Shown here piece by piece: positions 44,383 to 53,509 of a DNA stretch of 64,000 nt. Source of the DNA: Microbacterium sp. (GTDB taxonomy: Bacteria; Actinomycetota; Actinomycetes; Actinomycetales; Microbacteriaceae); the NCBI RefSeq assembly GCF_017305435.1, contig NZ_JAFKIP010000002.1:186001-250000 (forward strand), read 5' to 3'. The translations under genes were made by a program, and so were the position numbers. The notes beneath the pieces are model-generated. The model saw nothing but the letters and a program-made list of their open reading frames with translations. It was not told the origin of the DNA and did no database searches. Positions within the stretch are counted from its first letter, which is position 1. Every line of letters begins with the position of its first letter.

Positions 44383-45695
44383 GGTTTGGCCGCCAGCATG
44401 CGTTCGAGCGCGACCCGCGCGGGGTCGGCGACGTCGCCGGGCACCTCGATGCGATTGACGACGCGCCCGGCGACGAGTTCTTCCAGCACCCACGCGAGGT
44501 ACCCGGGGTGGATGCGGTACATCGTCGAGCACGGACAGACGACGGGGTCGAGGCAGAAGATCTCGTGCTGCGGATACTGCGCCGCGAGGCGCTGCACCAG
44601 GTTGATCTCGGTGCCGACGGCGAAGGTCGTCGGCTCGGTGGCCGCGGCGATGGCCTTGCGGATGTAGTCGGTGGAGCCGGCCTCGTCCGCGGCATCCACG
44701 ACGGCCATCGGGCATTCCGGGTGCACGATGACGCGGACGCCGGGGTGGTCGGCGCGCGCCTTGTCGATCTGATCGACGGTGAACCGGCGGTGCACGGAGC
44801 AGAACCCATGCCAGAGGATGACGCGGGCGTCGGCGAGCTCGCCCTCGGTCGCGCCGCCCAGGGGCCTGCGCGGATTCCACATCGGCATCTGATCGAGCGG
44901 CACGCCCATCGCCTTCGCCGTGTTGCGCCCGAGGTGCTGATCGGGGAAGAACAGCACCCGGCGACCCCGGGCGAAGGCCCACTCGAGCACCGTCCGCGCG
45001 TTCGACGACGTGCACACGATCCCGCCGTTGCGTCCGACGAACCCCTTGATGGCGGCGGACGAGTTCATGTAGGTGACGGGGATGACGGGGACGAGCCCGT
45101 CCTCGTCCGCGGCATCCAGCGGCCCGTAGACGTCGGCGAGCTGCTCCCAGCAGTCCTCGACGTCGTCGATCGAGGCCATGTCGGCCATCGAGCAGCCCGC
45201 GGCGAGATTCGGCAGGATGACGGCCTGGTCGGGGCGGGAGAGGAGGTCGGCCGTCTCGGCCATGAAGTGCACGCCGCAGAACACGATCGCCTCGGCCTGC
45301 GGCTGCGTGAGGGCCGCGTTCGCGAGCTGGAACGAGTCGCCCACGTAGTCGGCGTGCGTCACGACCTCTTCGCGCTGATAGAAGTGGCCGAGCACCACGA
45401 CACGGTCGCCGAGCGCCGCCTTGGCAGCGCGGATGCGATCGTGGAGCTCCGCTTCGGGGGCCTCACGGTACGCCGCCGGCAGTTCGCCCTGCCGCGGTGC
45501 TCCGGTCGGGATGACGTCGCCCATCGACGAACCGGGCCCGTAGCCGGGGCGTGCGTCGAAGTCCCAGGGGCCGGCCGCGAGATCGGTGTTGCACGTCTCT
45601 GCGGTCGACGAGCCGTGCACGATCGCCTGGATCTCGTGGTCGACGCTCGCGTCGGGGCGATTCCGGTCGTGGGGGTGGATCTGCAAGAGGGTCAT
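44379..45695 (-). CDS. nadA: Quinolinate synthase
   Basis: 4Fe-4S enzyme that condenses iminosuccinate with dihydroxyacetone phosphate to quinolinate. The 438-residue protein has GHFYQREEVVTHADYVGDSF, FCGVHFMAETADLL, NSSAAIKG, HPECPMAVVDAAD and CLDPVVCPCSTMYRIHP, supplying the cluster cysteines. It is longer than short NadA proteins because of an extra N-terminal segment of about 75 residues. ATG 45695 overlaps the nrtR stop and has AGAGAGG ahead. Confidence 0.95.
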   Translation of the reverse strand: MTLLQIHPHDRNRPDASVDHEIQAIVHGSSTAETCNTDLAAGPWDFDARPGYGPGSSMGDVIPTGAPRQGELPAAYREAPEAELHDRIRAAKAALGDRVVVLGHFYQREEVVTHADYVGDSFQLANAALTQPQAEAIVFCGVHFMAETADLLSRPDQAVILPNLAAGCSMADMASIDDVEDCWEQLADVYGPLDAADEDGLVPVIPVTYMNSSAAIKGFVGRNGGIVCTSSNARTVLEWAFARGRRVLFFPDQHLGRNTAKAMGVPLDQMPMWNPRRPLGGATEGELADARVILWHGFCSVHRRFTVDQIDKARADHPGVRVIVHPECPMAVVDAADEAGSTDYIRKAIAAATEPTTFAVGTEINLVQRLAAQYPQHEIFCLDPVVCPCSTMYRIHPGYLAWVLEELVAGRVVNRIEVPGDVADPARVALERMLAAKP

Positions 45696-46408
45696 GAGCG
45701 TGCCTCTCTGGAACGGGCGGGCAGGGGCGAGTCGGACGGGAGCGGGCCGCGGTCGGCGAGCTCGACGTCCTGGTTGTAGCGGTACAGACGGGCGGGCCGG
45801 TGGCTGCCCGTACGAAAGCGGTCGGTCGGGATGAGGGTGGCCGAGTTCTCCACCTGGCGGCGGAAGTTCGCCGGGTCGAGGCGCCGGCCGAGGATCGCCT
45901 CGTACACCTCGCGGAGCTCGGCGAGGGTGAACAGGTCCGGGAGCAGGCCGTGCGCGATGCGGCTGTAGCCGACCTTGTTGCGCAGGCGCCACAGGGCGTA
46001 GTCGACGATCTGGTTGTGGTCGAACGCGAGCTCGGGGAGCGCGGTCGCGTCGAACCAGGCGACGTTGTGCTGTTCGGATTCGAGGGAGACGTCCTCGCGC
46101 ACGAGCGCCCAGTAGACGATCGACACGACTCGACTGGACGAGCGGTCCGGGTCGCCGAAGGCGTAGAGCTGCTCGAGGTAGCTGGGTGTCAGCGTCGTCG
46201 TCTCGGCGAGGGTGCGGGATGCCGCGCGCTCGAGCGGTTCGTCACCGCCCAGCCACCCACCGGGCAGCGCCCACTGGCCTTCGTGCGGATCACGTGTGCG
46301 CTTGACGAGCGGCAGCACGATCGTCGCGCCGTCTCCGCCCGGGCGGCGGCGCAGGCTGAAGATGACGGTCGACACAGCGACACGGATCTCTCGGGCTGTT
46401 TTTGTCAT
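45692..46408 (-). CDS. nrtR: NrtR-type Nudix-fold transcriptional repressor of NAD synthesis
   Basis: The 238-residue protein joins an N-terminal Nudix domain (about 8-150) to a C-terminal winged helix (about 155-230, LFTLAELREVYEAILGRRLDPANFRRQV). The Nudix box GGDEPLERAASRTLAETTTL lacks the paired glutamates of REUXEE, so it is probably not a hydrolase but a sensor of ADP-ribose or related NAD products, as known for NrtR. It is the first gene of the nad operon and overlaps nadA by 4 nt. ATG 46408 is preferred; ATG 46417 lies within the candidate operator. Confidence 0.9.
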   Translation of the reverse strand: MTKTAREIRVAVSTVIFSLRRRPGGDGATIVLPLVKRTRDPHEGQWALPGGWLGGDEPLERAASRTLAETTTLTPSYLEQLYAFGDPDRSSSRVVSIVYWALVREDVSLESEQHNVAWFDATALPELAFDHNQIVDYALWRLRNKVGYSRIAHGLLPDLFTLAELREVYEAILGRRLDPANFRRQVENSATLIPTDRFRTGSHRPARLYRYNQDVELADRGPLPSDSPLPARSREARS

Positions 46409-46415
46409 GATGACC

Positions 46416-46437
46416 ATAACTCCGACGTCGATCTTAT
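46416..46437 (-). promoter_or_regulatory. Candidate NrtR operator
   Basis: A 22-bp imperfect palindrome of the form ATAA-N3-CGACGTCG-N3-TTAT overlaps the likely -10 box of nrtR (TATAAG, read on the minus strand), with a possible -35 TTGTGT upstream. Its place fits autoregulation of the nad operon by NrtR. The assignment is by position and symmetry, not by a verified motif. Confidence 0.55.
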
Positions 46438-46479
46438 AGTCACCGCGACCAGAACACAAACCGCTCGCCCCCGGCACGC

Positions 46480-46485
46480 TATGCT
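46480..46485 (+). promoter_or_regulatory. -10 box TATGCT of the gcv operon
   Basis: TATGCT lies about 30 bp before the first glycine aptamer; a -35 is not clear. It would start the riboswitch transcript near 46492. Confidence 0.45.
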
Positions 46486-46514
46486 GGGCGCACAACAGAA
46501 CACAGGCCGCATGA

Positions 46515-46736
46515 CGCGCGCGGGAGAGCCCCGGCATCCTCGGAGGATGTCGAGCACCGAAGGAGCAAGCCTCCCCGCCAATCTCTCAGGTCCGCGTACC
46601 GCCCGCGTCCGGCCGCTCTGAAAAGCGATGCCCACGGGAACGGCTGTGCCCGGGGATCCGCCGACGGTGAAAGCCCCGATCCGCCCTGCGGGTGATGAAG
46701 GGCGAAGCTCTCAGGCCCATGACAGAGGGGGAGTTC
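46515..46736 (+). ncRNA. Tandem glycine riboswitch
   Basis: Two glycine aptamers lie in a row in front of gcvT. The first has GCGGGAGAG-type and CCGAAGGAGCAA segments and ends CAATCTCTCAGGT (about 46515-46595). The second has GACGGTGAAAGCC and GAAGGGCGAAGCTCTCAGGC and ends ACAGAGGGGGA (about 46655-46736). These are the consensus features of the gcvT glycine riboswitch, which turns on the cleavage system when glycine is high. The 366 bp between nrtR and gcvT hold this element, the operator above, a promoter and the hairpin below. Confidence 0.93.
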
Positions 46737-46738
46737 AC

Positions 46739-46760
46739 GGATGCCGGGGTCCCGGCATCC
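46739..46760 (+). promoter_or_regulatory. Expression-platform hairpin before gcvT
   Basis: A perfect 10-bp stem (GGATGCCGGG / CCCGGCATCC) with a GT loop follows directly after the second aptamer, 23 bp before the gcvT start. It lacks a T-run, so the riboswitch may act at the level of translation or Rho access. Confidence 0.6.
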
Positions 46761-46783
46761 GCCGCCCGATCTCGGGAGAACTC

Positions 46784-47971
46784 GTGTCCGACCTCCGCAC
46801 CACACCGCTCCACGACCGCCATGCCGCGCTCGGGGCCTCGTTCACCGACTTCGGCGGCTGGTCGATGCCCGTCCGCTACACCTCGGACCTCGCCGAGCAT
46901 CACGCCGTACGGCAGGCGGCGGGCCTCTTCGACATCTCGCACATGGCCGAGTTCACCGTGTCGGGAACCGGGTCCACCGCGTTCCTTGAACGCGTATTGG
47001 CCGGGCGGTTCGCGGCGATGTCGATCGGCAAGGCGAAATACTCGCTGCTGCTGTCGGATGCCGGTGGGGTGATCGACGACGTCATCGTCTACCGGCTCGG
47101 CGACGAGCGTTATCTCGTCATCTCCAATGCCGGCAATCGCGATGCGGTGTTCGAGGCATTCCGCCAGCGGGTGGCCACGGCGGGCATCACGGCCGCCGTC
47201 AGTCTGACGCCCTCCAATGCGCTTCCGTTGGATCTGCAGCTGTCGACCAACGATGGCGCCACGATCGAGGACATCTCCGATGGCGTGTCGCTCATCGCGG
47301 TCCAGGGGCCGCGGGCGCGTGCGATCCTCGAGAATACGACCGGCATCGACGCGATTACCCCCGCCGTCGTCGACCTCGGATACTACGCGTGGTCGAGCGG
47401 GACGTTCCAGGGCGCGGACCTCTTCATCGCGCGCACCGGCTATACGGGCGAAGACGGCTTCGAGCTCCTCGTGCCGAACGCCGCCGCTCCCGCCCTCTGG
47501 GACGCGCTGCTCGCTTCCGGCGAACCGCTCGGCCTCGTTCCCGCGGGTCTCGCCTCCCGCGACACGCTGCGCCTCGAAGCCGGGATGCCGCTGCACGGCC
47601 ATGAGCTCAGCGACCGGATCCTGCCGGCTCAGGCCGGGCTCGGCCGGGTCGTGGCATCCGACAAGGGTGACTTCGTCGGCAAGGCCGCCCTCGCCGAGGC
47701 GCCCGCCGACCTTCCCGTCCTCGTCGGCCTCGCCGCAGAGGGTCGTCGCGCCGGTCGCGCCGGCTACGCCGTCTACGCGGGCGCCGAGGGTGGCGATCCC
47801 GTCGGCGAGATCACAAGCGGGGCGCTGAGCCCGACACTGGGGCATCCCATCGCCATGGCCTTCGTGCCCCCGGCGCTCGCCGACATCGGCACCGAACTCT
47901 TCATCGACGTGCGGGGGACCCGCATCCCCGCGACCGTGACCGCTCTGCCTTTCTACCGGAGGACCGCATGA
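46784..47971 (+). CDS. gcvT: Glycine cleavage system T protein (aminomethyltransferase)
   Basis: Transfers the methylene group from the aminomethyl-lipoyl H protein to tetrahydrofolate and releases ammonia. The 395-residue protein has [53 protein letters not shown] and [25 protein letters not shown] 46784 has GGGAGAACTC upstream. It is the first gene of the gcvT-gcvH-gcvP operon, under the glycine riboswitch. Confidence 0.95.
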   Translation: MSDLRTTPLHDRHAALGASFTDFGGWSMPVRYTSDLAEHHAVRQAAGLFDISHMAEFTVSGTGSTAFLERVLAGRFAAMSIGKAKYSLLLSDAGGVIDDVIVYRLGDERYLVISNAGNRDAVFEAFRQRVATAGITAAVSLTPSNALPLDLQLSTNDGATIEDISDGVSLIAVQGPRARAILENTTGIDAITPAVVDLGYYAWSSGTFQGADLFIARTGYTGEDGFELLVPNAAAPALWDALLASGEPLGLVPAGLASRDTLRLEAGMPLHGHELSDRILPAQAGLGRVVASDKGDFVGKAALAEAPADLPVLVGLAAEGRRAGRAGYAVYAGAEGGDPVGEITSGALSPTLGHPIAMAFVPPALADIGTELFIDVRGTRIPATVTALPFYRRTA

Positions 47972-48348
47972 CCGACCTGAACGCACTCACCTACACCGCC
48001 GAGCACGAGTGGGTCGCCCTCGCGGGCGATGTCGCGACCGTCGGCATCACCGACTACGCCGCCGACAAGCTCGGTGACGTCGTCTATGTGGACCTCCCCG
48101 CCGTGGGCTCGAGCGTCACCGCGGGTGAGGTCTGCGGCGAGATCGAGTCGACGAAGTCGGTCGGCGAGCTCTACGCCCCGCTCACCGGCGAGGTCGTCGA
48201 GGTCAACGACGCCGTCGTCGCCGACCCGTCCGCCGTGAACGGCGACGCGTTCGGCGCCTGGCTCGTCAAGATCCAGGTCGACCCGGCCGATGTCGAGGCG
48301 CTCATGGACCGTGACGCCTACGTCGCTCTCACGGGCGGCGAGGAGTGA
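47968..48348 (+). CDS. gcvH: Glycine cleavage system H protein
   Basis: The 126-residue lipoyl carrier has the lipoylated lysine in [24 protein letters not shown]. It shuttles the aminomethyl group between P, T and L proteins. ATG 47968 overlaps the gcvT stop (ATGA), and its stop overlaps gcvP by 4 nt. Confidence 0.96.
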   Translation: MTDLNALTYTAEHEWVALAGDVATVGITDYAADKLGDVVYVDLPAVGSSVTAGEVCGEIESTKSVGELYAPLTGEVVEVNDAVVADPSAVNGDAFGAWLVKIQVDPADVEALMDRDAYVALTGGEE

Positions 48349-51242
48349 CCTCCGCTGCATTCCGGGATCGGCACATCGGCACGGACGCCGACGCGCAGGC
48401 GATCATGCTCGGCGCTCTCGGCTACGACACGGTCGACGCGCTCGTCGGGCGCGCCGTCCCGGCCTCCATCCACGCGGCCCCGATCGACGACTCGGTGATC
48501 CCCGCGGCGGCGACCGAGGCCGAGGCGCTCGCCGAGCTGCGCGCGCTCGCGGCGCTGAACCGCCCCGCCCGGTCGATGATCGGGCTCGGCTACTACGACA
48601 CGCTGACCCCGTCGGTCATCGCACGGAACGTGTTCGAGAACCCGTCCTGGTACACGGCCTACACCCCCTACCAGCCCGAGATCTCCCAGGGGCGCCTCGA
48701 GGCCCTCATCAACTTCCAGACGATGGTGACCGACCTCACGGGGCTCGCCACCGCGAACGCCTCGATGCTCGACGAGGCGACCGCCGTCGTCGAGGGCATG
48801 CTCGTCGCGCGGCGCGCCTCGAAGTCGGCGTCGAACGTGTTCCTCGTGGATGCCGATGCGCTGCCGCAGACCAAGGCGCTGCTGCACCACCGGGCTGCCG
48901 CGGTGGGCATCGAGATCGTCGAGGGTGCATTCGTTCCCGTCGAGGGTGCATTCGTTCCCGCCGGGGGTGCCTTCGTTCCCGCCGGGGGTGCATTCGGGGC
49001 GTTCATCCAGTACCCCGGCGCCACCGGTCGGGTCTGGGACCCGTCCGAGGTCATCGCACAGGTGCAGTCGCAGGGCGGTCTCGTCGTCGTCGCGGCCGAC
49101 CTCCTCGCGCTGACCCTCCTGCGCTCGCCGGGTTCGCTCGGCGCCGACATCGCGGTCGGCACGACGCAGCGCTTCGGCGTGCCGATGGGTTTCGGAGGCC
49201 CACACGCCGGCTACATGGCCGTGCGCGCGGGACTCGAGCGGCAGCTTCCCGGCCGTCTCGTCGGCGTCTCGCAGGATGCCGCGGGGGCGCCCGCCTATCG
49301 CCTCTCGCTGCAGACCCGGGAACAGCACATCCGGCGTGAGAAGGCGACGTCGAACATCTGCACCGCCCAGGTGCTGCTCGCCGTCATGGCATCCATGTAC
49401 GCCGTCTACCACGGGCCGGACGGCCTGCGGCGGATCGCCGCCGACGTCACCGCGAAGGCGCATCGGCTGCGCGACTGGATCGTGGACGCGGGTGGAGAGG
49501 TCGCCTTCGACGAGTTCTTCGACACGATCGTCGTGCTCGTGCCCGGACGTGCGGGAGAGATCGTCGAGCGCGCTCGCGAGCGCGGGTTCCAATTGTGGTT
49601 CCGCGACAGCGACTCGGTCGGCGTGTCGGTCGACGAGACGACCACGATCGCCGAACTGCACGCCCTCGCCCAGGTGTTCGGCGGCCCCGAGCAGCGCGCG
49701 TTCGCCTTCGTCGCACGCGATGCCGCTGCATCATTGCCCGAGGCGCTCCGTCGCGAGGACGAGTTCCTGACGCACCCGGTCTTCCACGTGCACCACTCCG
49801 AGACGGCGATGATGCGCTACCTCAAGCAGCTCGCCGACCGCGACTACGCGCTCGATCGGGGCATGATCCCGCTCGGCTCGTGCACGATGAAGCTCAACGC
49901 GGCCACCGAGATGGCTGCGGTGTCGTGGCCGGAGTTCTCCCGCGTGCACCCGTTCGCGCCGGCGGAGGACGTCGCGGGCTACCTCGTGCTCATCGAGCAG
50001 CTGGAGTCGTGGCTCGCGGAGATCACCGGGTACGACGCCGTGTCGCTGCAGCCGAACGCGGGGTCGCAGGGCGAGCTCGCGGGGCTGCTCGCGATCCGCG
50101 GATACCACCACTCCCGCGGCGACGTGCAGCGCGACATCTGCCTCATCCCGTCCTCGGCGCACGGCACCAACGCGGCATCCGCCGTGCTCGCCGGTATGCG
50201 CGTCGTCGTCGTCGCGTGCGACGACGACGGCAACGTCGACCTGGGCGACCTGCGGGCGAAGATCGCGCAGCACGCGGACGCCCTCGCGGCGCTCATGATC
50301 ACCTACCCGTCGACCCACGGCGTGTACGAGCAGGACGTCGTGGACATCACGGCCGCGGTGCACGACGCCGGTGGTCAGGTGTACGTCGACGGGGCGAACA
50401 TGAACGCGCTCGTCGGCTTCGCGCGCTTCGGCGACCTCGGCGGCGACGTGTCGCACCTCAACCTGCACAAGACGTTCGCGATTCCGCACGGCGGGGGCGG
50501 CCCGGGCGTAGGCCCCGTCGCGGCGAAGGCGCACCTCGCGCCGTTCCTGCCCTCGCATCCGCTCGCGCAGCGGGCGGAGCACGCGGGCGGGTATGTCTTC
50601 GATGGCGGGCCGATCTCGGCGGCGCCCTACGGCTCGGCATCCATCTTGCCGATCTCGTGGGCCTACATCCGCATGATGGGGGCGCGGGGGCTGCGGGATG
50701 CCACGGGCGCGGCGGTCCTCTCGGCCAACTACATCGCCGCGCGACTGCGCGAGCACTACCCGGTGCTCTACTCGGGCGAGGGCGGGCTCGTCGCGCACGA
50801 GTGCATCCTCGACCTGCGGCCGCTGAAGGAGGAGACCGGGATCACCGTCGACGACGTCGCGAAGCGACTGATCGACTACGGCTTCCACGCCCCGACGATG
50901 TCGTTCCCCGTCGCGGGGACGCTCATGGTCGAGCCAACCGAGTCGGAGGACCTCGGCGAGATCGAGCGGTTCATCGAGGCGATGATCGCGATCCGTGCGG
51001 AGGCGTCGCGCGTGCAGGCGGGGGAGTGGCCGGCCTCCGACAATCCGCTCGTGAACGCGCCGCACACGGCCGCCGCGGTCGTCGTGTCTTCGTGGGACCA
51101 CCCGTACCCCCGCGAGCTCGCCGTGTACCCCGTGCACGCCCTCGTACGCACGAAGTACTGGCCCCCCGTTCGCCGCATCGACAACGCCTACGGCGACCGC
51201 AACCTCGTCTGCGCCTGCCCGCCCGTGGAGGCCTTCGCCTGA
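48345..51242 (+). CDS. gcvP: Glycine dehydrogenase (decarboxylating), P protein, with an internal repeat insertion
   Basis: PLP enzyme of 965 residues that decarboxylates glycine and passes the aminomethyl group to GcvH. Both homologous halves are present: the N-terminal half with [16 protein letters not shown], and the C-terminal half with the PLP lysine in [22 protein letters not shown]. Residues 192-219 are four copies of a 7-residue unit (GAFVPVE and variants) encoded by a 21-bp tandem repeat (48918-49001), an expansion not expected in the family. The frame stays open, so the enzyme may still work. Confidence 0.95.
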   Translation: MTSAAFRDRHIGTDADAQAIMLGALGYDTVDALVGRAVPASIHAAPIDDSVIPAAATEAEALAELRALAALNRPARSMIGLGYYDTLTPSVIARNVFENPSWYTAYTPYQPEISQGRLEALINFQTMVTDLTGLATANASMLDEATAVVEGMLVARRASKSASNVFLVDADALPQTKALLHHRAAAVGIEIVEGAFVPVEGAFVPAGGAFVPAGGAFGAFIQYPGATGRVWDPSEVIAQVQSQGGLVVVAADLLALTLLRSPGSLGADIAVGTTQRFGVPMGFGGPHAGYMAVRAGLERQLPGRLVGVSQDAAGAPAYRLSLQTREQHIRREKATSNICTAQVLLAVMASMYAVYHGPDGLRRIAADVTAKAHRLRDWIVDAGGEVAFDEFFDTIVVLVPGRAGEIVERARERGFQLWFRDSDSVGVSVDETTTIAELHALAQVFGGPEQRAFAFVARDAAASLPEALRREDEFLTHPVFHVHHSETAMMRYLKQLADRDYALDRGMIPLGSCTMKLNAATEMAAVSWPEFSRVHPFAPAEDVAGYLVLIEQLESWLAEITGYDAVSLQPNAGSQGELAGLLAIRGYHHSRGDVQRDICLIPSSAHGTNAASAVLAGMRVVVVACDDDGNVDLGDLRAKIAQHADALAALMITYPSTHGVYEQDVVDITAAVHDAGGQVYVDGANMNALVGFARFGDLGGDVSHLNLHKTFAIPHGGGGPGVGPVAAKAHLAPFLPSHPLAQRAEHAGGYVFDGGPISAAPYGSASILPISWAYIRMMGARGLRDATGAAVLSANYIAARLREHYPVLYSGEGGLVAHECILDLRPLKEETGITVDDVAKRLIDYGFHAPTMSFPVAGTLMVEPTESEDLGEIERFIEAMIAIRAEASRVQAGEWPASDNPLVNAPHTAAAVVVSSWDHPYPRELAVYPVHALVRTKYWPPVRRIDNAYGDRNLVCACPPVEAFA
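48918..49001. repeat. In-frame 21-bp minisatellite inside gcvP
   Basis: Four 21-bp units at 48918-48938, 48939-48959, 48960-48980 and 48981-49001. The first two are identical, the third differs at three positions and the fourth ends differently. Reading frame is kept. Confidence 0.9.
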
Positions 51243-51264
51243 CCGCGCTCCGCGCCCGCGCTTC

Positions 51265-51335
51265 CGCGAAAGAACAGTCCGCCGCCGAGAGAACGGGGTT
51301 CACCCGTTCTCTCGGCGATAGCGTGTTCTCTCGCG
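51265..51335. repeat. Palindromic repeat element D1
   Basis: A 71-bp element with four copies of a word like CGAGAGAACA: two forward (51265-51277, 51284-51297) and two reversed (51303-51316, 51324-51335). The inner pair forms a perfect 14-bp stem. It begins 22 bp after the gcvP stop and contains the last codons and stop of the minus-strand pseudogene. Its reverse complement aligns along its full length with element D2. Confidence 0.85.
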
Positions 51336-52394
51336 TAGGCGCACGACCGGGCGAAGCGCGGTCTCGTAGGTGGTGAGCGTTCGGGAGAGGGAAGCGAGGC
51401 GGCCACTGTCCTCGGCTGTGATCTGCGAGAGACCGTGACCGGTCAGCGACTGTCGTAACGGCCACACCCGTGCCACGTCGACCCACCCCCAATGGGCGAC
51501 CGCGCGGGCGCCGGCGCGCATCAGAACCCGATCCCGCTCGTGGCGAGCGCGCAGCAGCTGTGCGGGGTCGCCGAAGCTGCCGTCGTACTTGAACTCGCCA
51601 TCCGGCTCGCCCACGAGTCGGGCTTCCGGCCACCAGAAGTCCCCCCGCAGCACCGAGCCCGTGTCATCCGCGAACTCTTCCTGGCACACCGGAGGCGGAT
51701 ACCCGAACCACTCGATCGCGGCCGCGCTCACCGATTCCAGCACACTCTCGCGGATGCCGTCGGCCCGGCCGAGAGCCCACCGTGCGTGCCGGCGTCCGCG
51801 CGTCGAGGCCCGCGACTCGTTGTCGGCGACGAGCATCGACGGGGTCGCGGTCGGGTCGAGGCGCAGCGCGGCGTCGGCCGCAGCGAGTCCGACCGCCTCA
51901 TGTCGATGGCGAGCGAGCGTGACGGCCACTGAGGCAGGAGAGACGGCGAGCAGGCCGCCGGATTCGATCACGTCGGGATAGCTGCTGACGCGGTGCGCAC
52001 GGATGCCGGCGACCTCGCGCGCGGCGCTCGTGGCGGGCACCGCGATGTGGACGATCAGGGGATCGCCGATCACCGGCATCCCCCAGAGCACGGCGGCCGA
52101 CTCGTGGCTGAACACGACGCCCGGCGCGACGATCGCGACGGCGTGCACCCGCGCGAGATAGCGGTTCTACGGCCGCAGCGCTCGCCATCTCTCGGCGGGG
52201 GCGTAGACGCCACGGCGGACGCGGACCAGTGCGCCGCGAGCGACGTCTCGTTCGGGATGCGGGATCTGAGCCGCGCGCAGCAGTTCGATCGGTGCGGGAC
52301 GGATGCCCAGGGTGAGGGTCGGCGCGAAGGTCAGCATGCGACGACTGTGCTCGCCGCCCCCTCGCCGCGGTCGCCGCATCCGACATCTGTGCAC
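51300..52394 (-). pseudogene. AbiEi-like / DUF559 (Vsr-fold) gene broken by an in-frame TAG
   Basis: Read on the minus strand, the N-terminal part (from GTG 52394, or ATG 52337 MLTFAPTLTLG) encodes a winged helix ending LVRVRRGVYAPAERWRALRP, then meets TAG at 52167-52169. The same frame continues without shift as NRYLARVHAVAIVAPGVVFSHESAAVLWG to the Vsr-like C-terminus with LRGDFWWPEARLVGEPDGEFKYD and HERDRVL. A Trp-to-stop change (TGG to TAG) would explain the break. An internal GTG (52148) could still give a 282-residue product without the DNA-binding part. The last residues are encoded by repeat D1. Confidence 0.8.
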
Positions 52395-52447
52395 AAATCC
52401 GCGAACCCCGCTCCTGTGGAGGAGTCGATACCCCGCGCGCGCGTCTC

Positions 52448-52518
52448 CGCGAGAGAACAGGTCATCGCCGAGAGTACGGGTGGAACCTGTCGCCTCGGCG
52501 ACGCACTGTTCTCTCGCG
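52448..52518. repeat. Palindromic repeat element D2
   Basis: A 71-bp element whose outer arms are a perfect 13-bp inverted repeat (CGCGAGAGAACAG at 52448-52460 and its complement at 52506-52518), with weaker inner arms built around GCCGAG/CTCGGC. It matches the reverse complement of D1, so D1 and D2 bracket the pseudogene in inverted orientation. It lies 29 bp past the stop of the CPBP gene. Confidence 0.85.
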
Positions 52519-52547
52519 GCCGGAGCGGGGGGCGGGGGCGGTGCGGG

Positions 52548-53366
52548 TCAGAACAGGGCGGGCCACCAGGCGGCGGCGAGCGGGTAGCCGACGAAGGCGA
52601 TCACGTCTATCAGGGTGTGGGCGATCACGAGGGGCATGACGCGCCCCCAGCGGTGGTAGACCCAGCCGAACACGACGCCCATCGCGACGTTGCCGACGAT
52701 CGAGCCGAACCCCTGGTAGGCGTGATAGGCGCCGCGCAGCGCGGCCGTCGACAGGATGATCGTCCACGTTCCCCACCCGAGCCGGCGGAGCCGGTCGAAG
52801 AGGTATCCGATGAAGATGACCTCCTCGGTGAGCCCCGCGCGCAGCGCCGCGATGAGCAGCAGCGGGATCGTCCACCACGAGGCGTCGAGCGGCGAGGCAT
52901 CCACCTGCACGGTGATCCCGAGCGCGCGGCCGGCGGCATACAGCCCCAGTCCCGGCACGCCGATGACGACGACCAGAAGGATGCCGGTGCCGACATCCCG
53001 CCCGAAGAACCGGAGGTCGAGCCCGATGCGTCGGAACGCCGACCGCCCGGGCTCCCACAGCAGATAGATCGCCAGCGCGATCGGTGCGAAGCCGAAGAAG
53101 GCCGCGACGAACTGGTAGAGCACATCCCAGAACTCCTGCGCGTTCGCGCCGGGGTTGAGCGAGGTGGACTGGTCGCCGAGCGCCTGTTCGCGGGTGAGTG
53201 CCTGCACGAGCTGGAGGACCGAGTACACCGCCGAGCGCCCCACCGACAGTGCCAGCACGATCGCGATCTCCCACCAGAGCGACATGCGCAGACGAGGTGG
53301 GGATGCCGAGGGTGCAACAGGGCCGAATGGGCCACGATCGGCGATCATCTTGTCAGATTGCCACAT
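52548..53366 (-). CDS. CPBP family intramembrane protease-like protein
   Basis: The 272-residue protein has about seven transmembrane helices and the CPBP/Abi signature: AGLTEEVIFIGYLFDRL, then HAYQGFG, then VIAHTLIDVIAF. The canonical first motif is EExxxR; here the Arg position is Ile (EEVIFIG), so catalysis may be changed or lost. Members process membrane proteins or act in bacteriocin immunity. ATG 53366 gives the longest form; ATG 53348 and 53285 are in frame. Confidence 0.82.
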   Translation of the reverse strand: MWQSDKMIADRGPFGPVAPSASPPRLRMSLWWEIAIVLALSVGRSAVYSVLQLVQALTREQALGDQSTSLNPGANAQEFWDVLYQFVAAFFGFAPIALAIYLLWEPGRSAFRRIGLDLRFFGRDVGTGILLVVVIGVPGLGLYAAGRALGITVQVDASPLDASWWTIPLLLIAALRAGLTEEVIFIGYLFDRLRRLGWGTWTIILSTAALRGAYHAYQGFGSIVGNVAMGVVFGWVYHRWGRVMPLVIAHTLIDVIAFVGYPLAAAWWPALF

Positions 53367-53412
53367 CTGAGAGGGATTGAGTTAAGGGTCTGTAACGTTT
53401 TCCCAGGTTGAT

Positions 53413-53441
53413 TTGTCGAAGAGTGATCCGTTACTTACAGT
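53413..53441 (+). promoter_or_regulatory. Promoter of peptide ABC cluster 1
   Basis: TTGTCG (53413-53418) and TACAGT (53436-53441) are separated by 17 bp, a good housekeeping-sigma promoter. Transcription would start near 53448, leaving a leader of about 60 nt before the TTG start at 53510. Confidence 0.65.
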
Positions 53442-53509
53442 TTCCCTATTCCCGCCCCTGCGTTCTCACAGCACGCCGTGGGCGATTCACCCTTGCACAG
53501 GAGGACAAG

